From Rugamonas sp. A1-17 (GTDB taxonomy: Bacteria; Pseudomonadota; Gammaproteobacteria; Burkholderiales; Burkholderiaceae_D), in assembly GCA_025548565.1 (NCBI GenBank), contig JAJLPB010000009.1, positions 186,001 through 250,000 of the forward strand: DNA of 64,000 bases. The letters run 5' to 3'. The notes under the pieces are model-generated. The model was not told the DNA's origin. It was given only the letters and a program-made list of their open reading frames with translations, and did no database searches. Within the stretch, counting starts at the first letter, position 1. The number at the start of each line of letters is the position of its first letter. Positions 41,061 to 52,119 of this stretch are shown in pieces. A program made the translations under genes and the position numbers.

Positions 41061-43901
41061 ATGTTCAATTTCGAACGTTCAGGTCTGAGCCAGAAACTCA
41101 CCATTCTTTCCGTGCTGTCCACCGGGAGCGCGCTGTTGCTGGTCTTCATCGCCTTTGCCGCCACGTCCGTGCTCAGCCGCACCGACGACGAGCGCAAGCA
41201 GCTGTCCTCGCTGGCCGGCGTGATCGGCAACAACAGCGCGGCGGCGTTGCGCTACGCCGACGGCAAGCAGGCACGGCAGACACTAGCCACGCTGGCGGTC
41301 GAGGACGAGATCCTTCAAGCCGTGCTGTACGACAGCACCGGCAAGCAGCTGGCCCGCTACCAGTCCGGCGCCCTGCCCGCCGGGCAGGACGCGCCCGAGC
41401 AGCTGCCGGCCGAGGACGCCGTCCAGGAAATCCGCACCTACCAGAGCGGCCCGCTGTGGGCGCCCGCGCTGCGGCTGTACCGTCCGGTGCGCGACAAGGA
41501 CGAGCTGGTCGGCACCGTGATGATCGAGAGCGCGCAGACCCGCATGTGGCTGGACCTGTTCAAGAACCTGGCCGCCGCCGCCGTGGCCGCGATGCTGTCG
41601 TTCATGATGGCGCTGCTGACGGCGGCCCGCTTCAAGGGCAGCATCGCCGAGCCGGTGGGCCAGCTGATCGCCGCGGCCCAGCAGGTCAGCCGCGGCCAGC
41701 CGACGGCGCGCATCGTCCACCAGCGCAGCGACGAGCTGGGCGCGCTGACCGACAGCTTCAACGACATGCTGGCCCAGGTCGAGGCGCGAGACGGCGCGCT
41801 GGCGCAGTACCGCGACCAGCTGGAACGCCAGGTCGGCGTGCGTACCGAGCAGCTGGAAAAAGCCAAGAACGCCGCCGAGGCCGCCAGCCAGGCCAAGAGC
41901 GCCTTCCTCGCCACCATGAGCCACGAGATCCGCACACCGATGAACGGCGTGCTGGGCATGACCGAGCTGCTGCTGGCCACCCGATTGTCCGAACAGCAGC
42001 GCCACTACACCAGCATGGTCAAGCGCTCGGGCGAGCACTTGCTGGTCATCATCAACGACATCCTGGACTTCTCCAAGATCGAGGCCGGCAAGCTGACCGT
42101 CGAATACATCCACTTCAATTTCCGCGAGCTGCTCGACGACATCGACAACGTCTTCTCGCCGCAGGCCCAAGCCAAGGGCATCGAGCTGGAGCTGGCGATC
42201 GCCTACGACATTCCGGTCGCCATCTGCGGCGACCCGAACCGGCTGCGCCAGGTCATCTTCAATCTGCTGGGTAACGCGATCAAGTTCACCGAGAGCGGCA
42301 AGATCACCGTCAAGGTCAACGTGGTGCAGGAGGACGCGCAAACCGTGGGCCTGCGCTTCGAGGTGCACGACACCGGCATCGGCGTCTCCAACGAGGCGCG
42401 CGCCCGCATCTTCGACTCCTTCTCGCAGGCCGACGGTTCGACCACGCGCAAGCACGGCGGCACCGGCCTGGGGCTGGCGATCTCGAAACAACTGGTGGAA
42501 CTGATGGGCGGCACAATAGGCGTGGACCATGCGCTAACTCAAGGATCGATCTTTTGGTTTGCCGTAAATTTTGACAAGCGTCGCATCGATGTCGACGATC
42601 CTTCTTTCCACGCCACCCAGGAATGCCGCGCTTTGATTGTCGATGAGAACCCCTCCAGCCGGGGTGAGCTGGAACAGCTGCTGGCCAGCTGGCGCGTCGC
42701 CTCCGCCAGCGCCACCGCCACCGATGCCCTGCCGCGACTACGCCAGGCGGCGGCGTCCGGCCAGCCCTACGACGTGGTGCTGCTGGACATGGAACTGCCG
42801 CGCACCAGCGGCCTGGCGCTGGCCGCCGCCATCCGCGCCGAGCCCGCGCTGGCCGGCGCCCGCCTGCTGCTGCTGAGCACCGAACGCAACGCCGCCGACG
42901 GCGTCCAGCGGCGCGAGGCCGGCGTCGCTTTCCAGCTGATCAAGCCGCCGCGCGCCTGCGACCTGTTCGACTGCCTGCAGGCCCCCGCGCGCGCCGCGCC
43001 GCCCGTCCCCCGCACGCCCGAGGCGCCGCCGGCCGCAGCACCGGCCGCGCCGCCGCTGGCCGCGTTCAGCCCCGGCCCCACGCCAGCGCCGCGCGCGCGC
43101 AAGCGGCGCAAGGTCTTGCTGGCCGAGGACAATCCGGTCAACGTCGAAGTGGCGGGCGCCATGCTCGAAGGACTGGGGCTGGAAGTGAGCCGCGCCTGCA
43201 ACGGCGAGCAGGCGCTGCAGGCCGAGCAGGCCGGCGAGTTCGACCTGATCCTGATGGATTGCCAGATGCCGGTCATGGACGGCTTCGCCGCCACCACCGA
43301 GATCCGCCGCCGCGAGCAGCAGCGCGGCCGCGGACGCAGCGTGCCCATCATCGCCATCACCGCCAACGCGCTGCAGGGCGACCGCGAATCCTGCCTGGCG
43401 GCCGGCATGGACGACTACCTGAGCAAGCCTTTCACGCAGCAGGCGCTGGGACAGACCATCTCCCGCTGGATCAGCCTGCCGCGCCTGGCGCCGCCCGCCC
43501 CGGAATTGCCGGAAGTGAAGGAAGCACCACCCGTGGCCATGCCCCACAGCGAGATCAACCGCCAGGCACTGCAGAACATCCGCGCGCTCAGCGCCACCAA
43601 CGGCGACGCATTGCTCGACCGCGTGCTGCACGCCTACCTCGACGACACCCCCAGCCACCTGCACACGCTGCGCCAGGCGATCGCCGCCGGCGACACCGGC
43701 CAGTTGCGCAAAGCCGCCCACAGCCTCAAGTCCAGCAGCGCCAACGTCGGCGCCGACGCGCTGGCCCAGCGCTGCCGGGAGCTCGAACAGCTGGGCCGCA
43801 ATGACACCACCGCCGGGGCCGCTGTCCTGCTGGCGGATATGGAACGTACTTTCCAGGCCGTGCGGCAGGCGTTGGGAGCTATCCTGGAAAAGGAAACATG
43901 A
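41061..43901 (+). CDS. Hybrid sensor kinase: periplasmic sensor, HAMP, HisKA, HATPase, two receivers, HPt
   Basis: 946 aa. Order: first membrane helix (about 15-37), extracytoplasmic domain (about 40-165), second helix (about 168-190), HAMP (about 195-245), coiled coil, HisKA with phospho-His in AFLATMSHEIRTPMNG (H288), HATPase_c with GNAIKFTESG and GGTGLGLAISK, a first receiver (about 520-640, with aspartate in VVLLDME), a Pro/Ala linker, a second receiver (about 685-805, EDNPVNVEV, LMDCQMPVMDG, KPF) and HPt (HSLKSSSANVGA, about 885). It is a full phosphorelay in one chain, like BarA/LuxQ. The start lacks a clear ribosome site. The stop is 1 nt before the REC-GGDEF-EAL gene, which is its likely partner. 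Confidence 0.92.
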   Translation: MFNFERSGLSQKLTILSVLSTGSALLLVFIAFAATSVLSRTDDERKQLSSLAGVIGNNSAAALRYADGKQARQTLATLAVEDEILQAVLYDSTGKQLARYQSGALPAGQDAPEQLPAEDAVQEIRTYQSGPLWAPALRLYRPVRDKDELVGTVMIESAQTRMWLDLFKNLAAAAVAAMLSFMMALLTAARFKGSIAEPVGQLIAAAQQVSRGQPTARIVHQRSDELGALTDSFNDMLAQVEARDGALAQYRDQLERQVGVRTEQLEKAKNAAEAASQAKSAFLATMSHEIRTPMNGVLGMTELLLATRLSEQQRHYTSMVKRSGEHLLVIINDILDFSKIEAGKLTVEYIHFNFRELLDDIDNVFSPQAQAKGIELELAIAYDIPVAICGDPNRLRQVIFNLLGNAIKFTESGKITVKVNVVQEDAQTVGLRFEVHDTGIGVSNEARARIFDSFSQADGSTTRKHGGTGLGLAISKQLVELMGGTIGVDHALTQGSIFWFAVNFDKRRIDVDDPSFHATQECRALIVDENPSSRGELEQLLASWRVASASATATDALPRLRQAAASGQPYDVVLLDMELPRTSGLALAAAIRAEPALAGARLLLLSTERNAADGVQRREAGVAFQLIKPPRACDLFDCLQAPARAAPPVPRTPEAPPAAAPAAPPLAAFSPGPTPAPRARKRRKVLLAEDNPVNVEVAGAMLEGLGLEVSRACNGEQALQAEQAGEFDLILMDCQMPVMDGFAATTEIRRREQQRGRGRSVPIIAITANALQGDRESCLAAGMDDYLSKPFTQQALGQTISRWISLPRLAPPAPELPEVKEAPPVAMPHSEINRQALQNIRALSATNGDALLDRVLHAYLDDTPSHLHTLRQAIAAGDTGQLRKAAHSLKSSSANVGADALAQRCRELEQLGRNDTTAGAAVLLADMERTFQAVRQALGAILEKET

Positions 43902-43902
43902 C

Positions 43903-46098
43903 ATGGCAACGCCCAACTCCCCCAAGCGCGGCCTGGTCCTGGTCGCCGACGACGATCCCGTGATGCGTATGCTGATGCTGGAGATGCTGGCCCAGGTCGG
44001 CCTGGACGCGGTGGAAGCCGAGGACGGCCTGCAAGCCGTGGAATGCTTCCAGCGCCTGACGCCGGACCTGCTGCTGCTCGACGTCGACATGCCCGGCATG
44101 GACGGCTTTGCCGTGTGCCGCGAGATCCGCCGGCTGGAAACCCAGACCACCGTGCCCATCATCATGGTCACCGGCGGCGACGAGCTGGAATCGGTGACCA
44201 AGGCCTACGAGGCGGGCGCCACCGATTTCGTCTCCAAGCCGATCAACTGGCCCATCCTCGGCCACCGCGTGCTGTACGTGCTGCGCGCCAGCGACGCCAT
44301 CACCCGCCTGCGCATCGCCGACGCCCATCACCGCGCGGTGCTGGCGGCGATTCCGGACACCTTCTTCCGCATGAACAAGGACGGCTACTACCTCGACTAC
44401 GAACAAGGCCACGAGGCCAGCGGCGTGTTCGCCAGCGACCAGTGCGTGGGTCGCCACCTGAACCAGGTGCTGCCGGACGACATCGCCGCCCACATGCTGG
44501 AACAGGTGCAGACCGTGCTCGACACCCAGCACATCCGCTCGCTCGACTACGAGCTGGCAGTTCCCGGCGCCGCCCCGCGCGTGCGCCAGGGCGAACACAC
44601 AGGGCCGGCGCCGGTGCGCCATTTCGAGGCGCGGCTGGTGGCCACCGGCCCGGACGAGGTGCTGGGCCTGGTGCGCGACATCAGCGAGCGCAAGCGCACC
44701 GAGGAGCAGATCCGCCGCCTGGCCTATTGCGACAGCCTGACCGGCATCCCCAACCGTCAGGCCTTCCTGGAAACGCTGGAGGCCGAGCTGGTGCGCTCGC
44801 GCAAGGGCAACAAGAAATTCGCCGTGCTGTTCATGGACCTGGACGCCTTCAAGCGCATCAACGACACGCTGGGCCACGACGTCGGCGACCATCTGCTCAA
44901 GGCCGTCTCCGAGCGCCTGCGCGAAACCACGCGGCCCAGCGACCTGGTCTCGCGCACCGAGGTCGGCAGCAACAACCTGGCGCGCCTGGGCGGCGACGAA
45001 TTCACCATCCTGATCCCCGACCTGGAGCGGGTGGAAAACGCGCTCAACGTCGCCCACCGCGTCAAGGAGGCGATGCGCCGGCCCTTCCTGCTGGACACGC
45101 ACGAGATCTTCGTCACCGCCAGCATCGGCATCTCGCTGTACCCGGAGGATGGCGAGGACTGCAATTCCCTGCTCAAGTTCGCCGACACCGCGATGTACCA
45201 CGCCAAGAACTGCGGCAAGAACAACGCCAAGCTGTACAGCTCGTCGCTGACGATGCAGATCATGAGCCACGTCAAGCTGGAGGTGGGCCTGCGCAAGGCG
45301 CTGCAGAACAACGAGCTCTACCTGCTGTACCAGCCGCAGATCGACGTCGCCAGCGCCCAGATCGTCGGCGTGGAGGCGCTGGTGCGCTGGCGCCATCCGG
45401 AGCGCGGCATCATCTCGCCGACCGAGTTCATCCCGCTGGCCGAGGAGACCGGCCTGATCGTGCCGATCGGCGAATGGGTGCTGCGCACCGCCTGCCGCCA
45501 GGCGATGGCGTGGAAGACGGCCGACCAGCGGCCGCTGCGGGTGGCGGTCAACCTGTCGGCCAAGCAGTTCAAGGACGAGAACCTGAGCCAGATCGTGCTG
45601 TCCACGCTGCACGAGACCGGCCTGCCGGCCGACCTGCTGGAACTGGAGTTGACCGAGGGCACGCTGATGGACGACGCCCGCGCCACCATGGTCACGCTGG
45701 AGCAGCTGCGCGGCATCGGCGTCTACCTGTCGATCGACGACTTCGGCACCGGCTACTCGTCGATGAACTACCTCAAGCGTTTCGACGTGCGGGCGCTCAA
45801 GATCGACCGCAGCTTCATCAGCGGCCTGCCGCAGGATTCGGAAAACGCCGCCATCACGCGCGCCATCATCGCGATGGCGCATGGCTTGAAAATGGCGGTG
45901 GTGGCGGAAGGCGTGGAGACCGGCGCGCAGCTAAGGCTGCTGGAGCAATACGGTTGCGACCTGGCGCAGGGCTATTACCTGGGCCATCCGTCGCCGCCGG
46001 AATCGATCGACCTCATGCTCTACAACCAGTTCGCGCTGAACGCGGCGGCGGCGGCCAGCGATGCCGGCCACGCGATAATCTTCCCCGCCCAGCACTGA
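43903..46098 (+). CDS. REC-PAS-GGDEF-EAL response regulator (c-di-GMP turnover)
   Basis: 731 aa: a receiver domain (about 10-128; acidic pocket ADDDP, phospho-acceptor D60, lysine in VSKPIN), a PAS-like region (about 140-260), GGDEF (about 270-440; intact GGDEF at 363-367 in a diverged context with an insertion just before it) and EAL (about 455-715; EALVRW at 491-496, DDFGTGYSS). No complete RXXD inhibitory site is seen before the GGDEF. It is probably phosphorylated by the hybrid kinase encoded 1 nt upstream and converts that signal into c-di-GMP change. The stop is 7 nt from that of the convergent CoA-transferase gene. Confidence 0.93.
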   Translation: MATPNSPKRGLVLVADDDPVMRMLMLEMLAQVGLDAVEAEDGLQAVECFQRLTPDLLLLDVDMPGMDGFAVCREIRRLETQTTVPIIMVTGGDELESVTKAYEAGATDFVSKPINWPILGHRVLYVLRASDAITRLRIADAHHRAVLAAIPDTFFRMNKDGYYLDYEQGHEASGVFASDQCVGRHLNQVLPDDIAAHMLEQVQTVLDTQHIRSLDYELAVPGAAPRVRQGEHTGPAPVRHFEARLVATGPDEVLGLVRDISERKRTEEQIRRLAYCDSLTGIPNRQAFLETLEAELVRSRKGNKKFAVLFMDLDAFKRINDTLGHDVGDHLLKAVSERLRETTRPSDLVSRTEVGSNNLARLGGDEFTILIPDLERVENALNVAHRVKEAMRRPFLLDTHEIFVTASIGISLYPEDGEDCNSLLKFADTAMYHAKNCGKNNAKLYSSSLTMQIMSHVKLEVGLRKALQNNELYLLYQPQIDVASAQIVGVEALVRWRHPERGIISPTEFIPLAEETGLIVPIGEWVLRTACRQAMAWKTADQRPLRVAVNLSAKQFKDENLSQIVLSTLHETGLPADLLELELTEGTLMDDARATMVTLEQLRGIGVYLSIDDFGTGYSSMNYLKRFDVRALKIDRSFISGLPQDSENAAITRAIIAMAHGLKMAVVAEGVETGAQLRLLEQYGCDLAQGYYLGHPSPPESIDLMLYNQFALNAAAAASDAGHAIIFPAQH

Positions 46099-46105
46099 CT
46101 GCCGC

Positions 46106-47323
46106 TTACAGCACGCCGTCCTGCTTCATCACGGCGATGTCCTCGGCGCTGTAGCCCAGCGACCGCAGCACCTCGTCGTTGTGTTGGCCCAGCGACGGGC
46201 CGATCCACTTGGTGTGGCCCGGCGTGGCCGACAGCTTGGGCGAGATCGCCGGCAGCTTGACCGGCGTGCCGTCGGCGAAGTGGTGCTGCTCGAACATCTC
46301 GCGCGCGACGAACTGCGGATCGGTCATCATGTCGCGCACCGAGTAGATCTTCCCGACCGGCACGTCGGCCGCTTTCAGCACCGTCAGCGCGCTGTCGATG
46401 TCCTGGGTGTCGCACCAGGCCTGGATGGCGTCGTCGATCTCCTGCGTGCGCTGCACGCGGCCGTCGTTGCGCTCCAGCTGCGGATCGCCGGCCAGGTCGA
46501 TGCGGCCCATGGCCAGCATCAGGCGCTTGAAGATCGCGTCGCCATTGCCGGCGATGACGATGTTCTCGCCGTCCTTGGTGGTGTAGGTGTTGGACGGCAC
46601 GATGCCCGGCAGAGCGCCGCCGGTGCGCTCGCGCACCACGCCGGCGTGGTCGAACTCCGGCACCAGCGATTCCATCAGGTTGAACACGGATTCGTACAAG
46701 GCCACGTCGACCATCTGGCCTTCGCCCTTGAGGCGGCCGCCGGTGGCGTCGCGGTGGCGCAGCGCCATCATCGCGCCGATCACGCCGTGCAATGCCGCCA
46801 CCGAGTCGCCAATCGACACGCCGACCCGCACCGGCGGCCGGTCCGCGTGGCCGGACACGTAGCGCAGCCCGCCCATCGATTCGCCGATGGCGCCGAAGCC
46901 CGGCAAGTCCTTCATCGGCCCGGTCTGGCCGAAGCCCGACAGGCGCACCATGATGGTGGCGGGATTGGCGGCCTTCAGCTGCTCGTAACCGATGTCCCAC
47001 TTCTCCAGCACGCCGGGGCGGTAGTTCTCGATGATGATGTCCGCCTCCAGCGCCAGCTGGCGCGCGATGGCGCGGCCGCGCGCGTGCTTGAGGTTGAGCG
47101 TCAGCGATTTCTTGTTGCGCGACTGGACCGACCACCACAGCGAGGTGCCGTCCTTCAGCACCCGCCATTTGCGGATCGGATCGCCGCCGTCGGGCGACTC
47201 GATCTTGATGACCTCGGCGCCGAACTCGCCCAGCATGCGCGCACAAAAAGGGCCCGCGATCAGCGTGCCCAGTTCCAGTACCTTGATGCCGGCGAGTGGG
47301 CCAGCAGTGTTCTTCTCAGTCAT
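46106..47323 (-). CDS. CaiB/BaiF family CoA-transferase
   Basis: 405 aa, family III CoA-transferase: KVLELGTLIAGPFCARMLGEF near residue 14, the nucleotide-loop NKKSLTLNLKHARGR (about 68), FGQTGPMKDLPGFGAIGESMGG (about 120-141) and the C-terminal domain DVPVGKIYSVRDMMTDPQ. Such enzymes move CoA between carboxylic acids. The donor and acceptor here are unknown. The ATG at 47323 overlaps the recR stop as ATGA, so it is translated from the recR message. Confidence 0.9.
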   Translation of the reverse strand: MTEKNTAGPLAGIKVLELGTLIAGPFCARMLGEFGAEVIKIESPDGGDPIRKWRVLKDGTSLWWSVQSRNKKSLTLNLKHARGRAIARQLALEADIIIENYRPGVLEKWDIGYEQLKAANPATIMVRLSGFGQTGPMKDLPGFGAIGESMGGLRYVSGHADRPPVRVGVSIGDSVAALHGVIGAMMALRHRDATGGRLKGEGQMVDVALYESVFNLMESLVPEFDHAGVVRERTGGALPGIVPSNTYTTKDGENIVIAGNGDAIFKRLMLAMGRIDLAGDPQLERNDGRVQRTQEIDDAIQAWCDTQDIDSALTVLKAADVPVGKIYSVRDMMTDPQFVAREMFEQHHFADGTPVKLPAISPKLSATPGHTKWIGPSLGQHNDEVLRSLGYSAEDIAVMKQDGVL

Positions 47324-47910
47324 GTCGCCCTTCGGTCCAGCATGGCGCGGGCGATGGTGCCCGCGTCCACGTATTCCAGCTCGCCACCAACCGGCACGCC
47401 GCGCGCCAGACGGCTCACGCGCAAGCCACGCGCCTTCAACAGCTCGCTGATGTAGTGCGCGGTGGCCTCGCCCTCGTTGGTGAAATTGGTGGCCAGCACC
47501 ACTTCCGTGACCAGGCCATCGGCGGCGCGCGCCACCAGTTTTTCCAGATGAATGTCCTTGGGGCCGATGCCGTCCAGCGGCGACAGGCGGCCCATCAGCA
47601 CGAAGTACAGGCCCTTGTAGGTCAGGGTCTGCTCGATCATCAGCTGGTCGGCCGGCGTCTCCACCACGCACAACAGGCGGCGGTCGCGCTGCTCGTCGTT
47701 GCAGGTGTCGCAGACCTCTTCTTCCGTGAAGGTATTGCACAGCGCGCAGTGATGCACGGCGTTCACCGCCTGGTGCAACGCGCGCGACAACATGTCCGCG
47801 CCTTCGCGGTCATGCTGGAGCAAATGGAAAGCCATCCGCTGCGCCGACTTGGGGCCGACGCCGGGCAGACGGCGCAGCGCTTCCGTCAGAAATTCCAGCG
47901 ATTTGGACAT
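47320..47910 (-). CDS. recR: Recombination protein RecR
   Basis: 196 aa with the full RecR layout: an N-terminal helix-hairpin-helix (LPGVGPKSAQRMAFHLL), the four-cysteine zinc finger (CALCNTFTEEEVCDTC, 57-72) and a Toprim domain (VVETPADQLMIEQT, then YFVLMGRLSPLDGIGP). RecR joins RecF/RecO to load RecA at gaps. The order dnaX-ybaB-recR is the standard one. Its stop overlaps the CoA-transferase start. Confidence 0.95.
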   Translation of the reverse strand: MSKSLEFLTEALRRLPGVGPKSAQRMAFHLLQHDREGADMLSRALHQAVNAVHHCALCNTFTEEEVCDTCNDEQRDRRLLCVVETPADQLMIEQTLTYKGLYFVLMGRLSPLDGIGPKDIHLEKLVARAADGLVTEVVLATNFTNEGEATAHYISELLKARGLRVSRLARGVPVGGELEYVDAGTIARAMLDRRAT

Positions 47911-47933
47911 GGTGCTCTACGTTGCGGCAGCCC

Positions 47934-48260
47934 TTAGAAAGGCATCTTGAAGCCGGCCGGCAGGTTCATGCCGGCGGTCAGGCCGCCCAGCTTTTCAGCG
48001 GAGGTGGCTTCGGCCTTGCGCACGGCGTCGTTGAAGGCGGCGGCCACCAGGTCTTCCAGCATGTCCTTGTCGTCGGCCAGCAGCGACGGGTCGATCGACA
48101 CGCGCTTGACGTCGTTCTTGCAGGTCATCACGACCTTGACCAGGCCGGCGCCGGACTGGCCTTCGACTTCGATCAGGGCCAGCGCGTCCTGCGCTTTTTT
48201 CATGTTGTCCTGCATTGCTTGCGCTTGTTTCATCAAGCCGGCCAGTTGGTTCTTCATCAT
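47934..48260 (-). CDS. ybaB: Nucleoid-associated protein YbaB/EbfC
   Basis: 108 aa with the family signature (MMKNQLAGLMKQAQAMQDNMKKAQ start and 'VEGQSGAGLVKVVMTCKNDVK'). The family forms dimers that bind DNA without strict sequence need. It lies between dnaX and recR as usual, 23 nt before recR and 37 nt after the dnaX stop. Confidence 0.95.
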   Translation of the reverse strand: MMKNQLAGLMKQAQAMQDNMKKAQDALALIEVEGQSGAGLVKVVMTCKNDVKRVSIDPSLLADDKDMLEDLVAAAFNDAVRKAEATSAEKLGGLTAGMNLPAGFKMPF

Positions 48261-48297
48261 GATGGGATTCTCCGTGGATTGAAATTTAAAGAGGTGT

Positions 48298-51111
<2,814 letters not shown>

Positions 51112-51218
51112 GCTGGGATTTTACCGTAGATAGCGGATGCAAAGGGCCTATCCTGCTCAGCTAATAAGACGCGGCGCAGGGTCGCCAAAACGGCAATTGT
51201 AACAAGGCGTGGCCGGAT

Positions 51219-51247
51219 TTGGTAATCGGGCCGGACCGCCCTACAAT
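51219..51247 (+). promoter_or_regulatory. Promoter of the exported protein gene at 51275
   Basis: TTGGTA (51219-51224), 17-nt spacer, TACAAT (51242-51247). The predicted start is about 51254, only 20 nt before the ATG. The short leader contains no clear ribosome site. Confidence 0.55.
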
Positions 51248-51274
51248 GTGTTTTTCTTTTAACATGAAAAATCC

Positions 51275-51928
51275 ATGAAGAAACTTGCCTTGCTGCCGCT
51301 GCTGTTGCTGTCCATCGCCGCCCACGCCGACGAACGCGAATGGGTGCCATATAAGAAGCTGATCGAGGAACTACGTCTCGACAAGTTCTACGCCATCCCC
51401 GCCGCCGAGCGCGACAAGCTCAATATGTACATCACGGTCAAGCCGCGCAACGCCGCCTACAAGCCAGCCGATGTGGTGCTGACCGTGGTGCACGGCAGCG
51501 AGCGCCAGGTGCTGACGCCGCTGTCGGCCGACTACCGCCTGACGGTGGTGCCGAATCCCAAATGGCTGACGGACGACACCAAGATCATGACCAGCCTGCC
51601 CAAGGAAGAGAAATCGAAGGTGGATTACGAAGTCACCACGCCGCTGCCCGAGGGCACGCAATGGAACTACACACCGGTGATGAGCAGCGTGGCGCAGATG
51701 AACCAGGCGATCAAGAAGATGGCCGGTGCGCTGAGCATGTTCGCGCCCAGCGTCAAGGTGGTGGTGTTCAAGTTCAGCAAGCCGGCCCAGCTGAAGGTGG
51801 GCGAGACGGCCTACAGTACCGACGCCAGGAACCAGATCAGGCTCAAGCCCGAGTCTGCATGGCTGAAGGAGAATCCGCTGATGGTGGCGTCCGAGCGGCC
51901 GATCGAGGCCAGGCTGGACAGCGAATAA
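51275..51928 (+). CDS. Exported protein, DUF2987-like
   Basis: 217 aa with a signal peptide (MKKLALLPLLLLSIAAHA, 1-18). The mature protein begins with YKKLIEELRLDKFY and shows a beta-rich pattern, which I associate from memory with DUF2987 secreted proteins; this is a weak recall. The ATG overlaps the stop of a 4-codon open frame at 51264 (ATG AAA AAT CCA TGA). The promoter at 51219-51247 leaves a leader of about 20 nt. A terminator follows at 51942-51972. It is a single-gene unit divergent from dnaX, and its function is unknown. Confidence 0.7.
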   Translation: MKKLALLPLLLLSIAAHADEREWVPYKKLIEELRLDKFYAIPAAERDKLNMYITVKPRNAAYKPADVVLTVVHGSERQVLTPLSADYRLTVVPNPKWLTDDTKIMTSLPKEEKSKVDYEVTTPLPEGTQWNYTPVMSSVAQMNQAIKKMAGALSMFAPSVKVVVFKFSKPAQLKVGETAYSTDARNQIRLKPESAWLKENPLMVASERPIEARLDSE

Positions 51929-51941
51929 ATCAGTGCGCAAA

Positions 51942-51972
51942 TAAAAAAAAGCTGCCCTTGGCAGCTTTTTTA
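51942..51972. terminator. Bidirectional terminator between 51275 gene and SRP RNA
   Basis: A 6-bp stem GCTGCC (51951-51956), loop CTT, GGCAGC (51960-51965) flanked by eight As and six Ts. It can end the exported-protein gene on the plus strand and the SRP RNA on the minus strand. Confidence 0.88.
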
Positions 51973-51986
51973 ATATTCCCGAAGGA

Positions 51987-52082
51987 GGCGAGCCTGATCT
52001 GCGGCACTTATGGTTAATAGCCGTGGCTGCTTCGTTCCCGACCTGACCAGGTTAGCCATGCCACAATGCGCAGGGGCCCGCC
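51987..52082 (-). ncRNA. ffs: SRP 4.5S RNA
   Basis: On the minus strand this reads as bacterial 4.5S RNA: it has the conserved Ffh-binding apical hairpin CAGGTCAGGTCGGGAACGAAGCAGCC and terminal helix GGCGGGCC/GGCTCGCC. The length is about 96 nt. The RNA with Ffh targets inner-membrane proteins co-translationally. The -10 TATAAT lies at 52090-52095, 8 nt before the start. Exact ends are estimates. Confidence 0.93.
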
Positions 52083-52089
52083 GAGGGCA

Positions 52090-52119
52090 ATTATAACCTA
52101 CAGCCCCAACTCCTGCCAA
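52090..52119 (-). promoter_or_regulatory. SRP RNA promoter, partly inside ubiD
   Basis: TATAAT (52090-52095) with TTGGCA (52114-52119) at an 18-nt spacer. The ubiD stop is at 52098-52100, so the -35 and spacer lie within the last codons of ubiD. Confidence 0.8.

Noticed and set aside
51264..51278. Four-codon leader open frame (MKNP) before the exported protein
   Set aside because: Too short and without a ribosome site; probably chance overlap.
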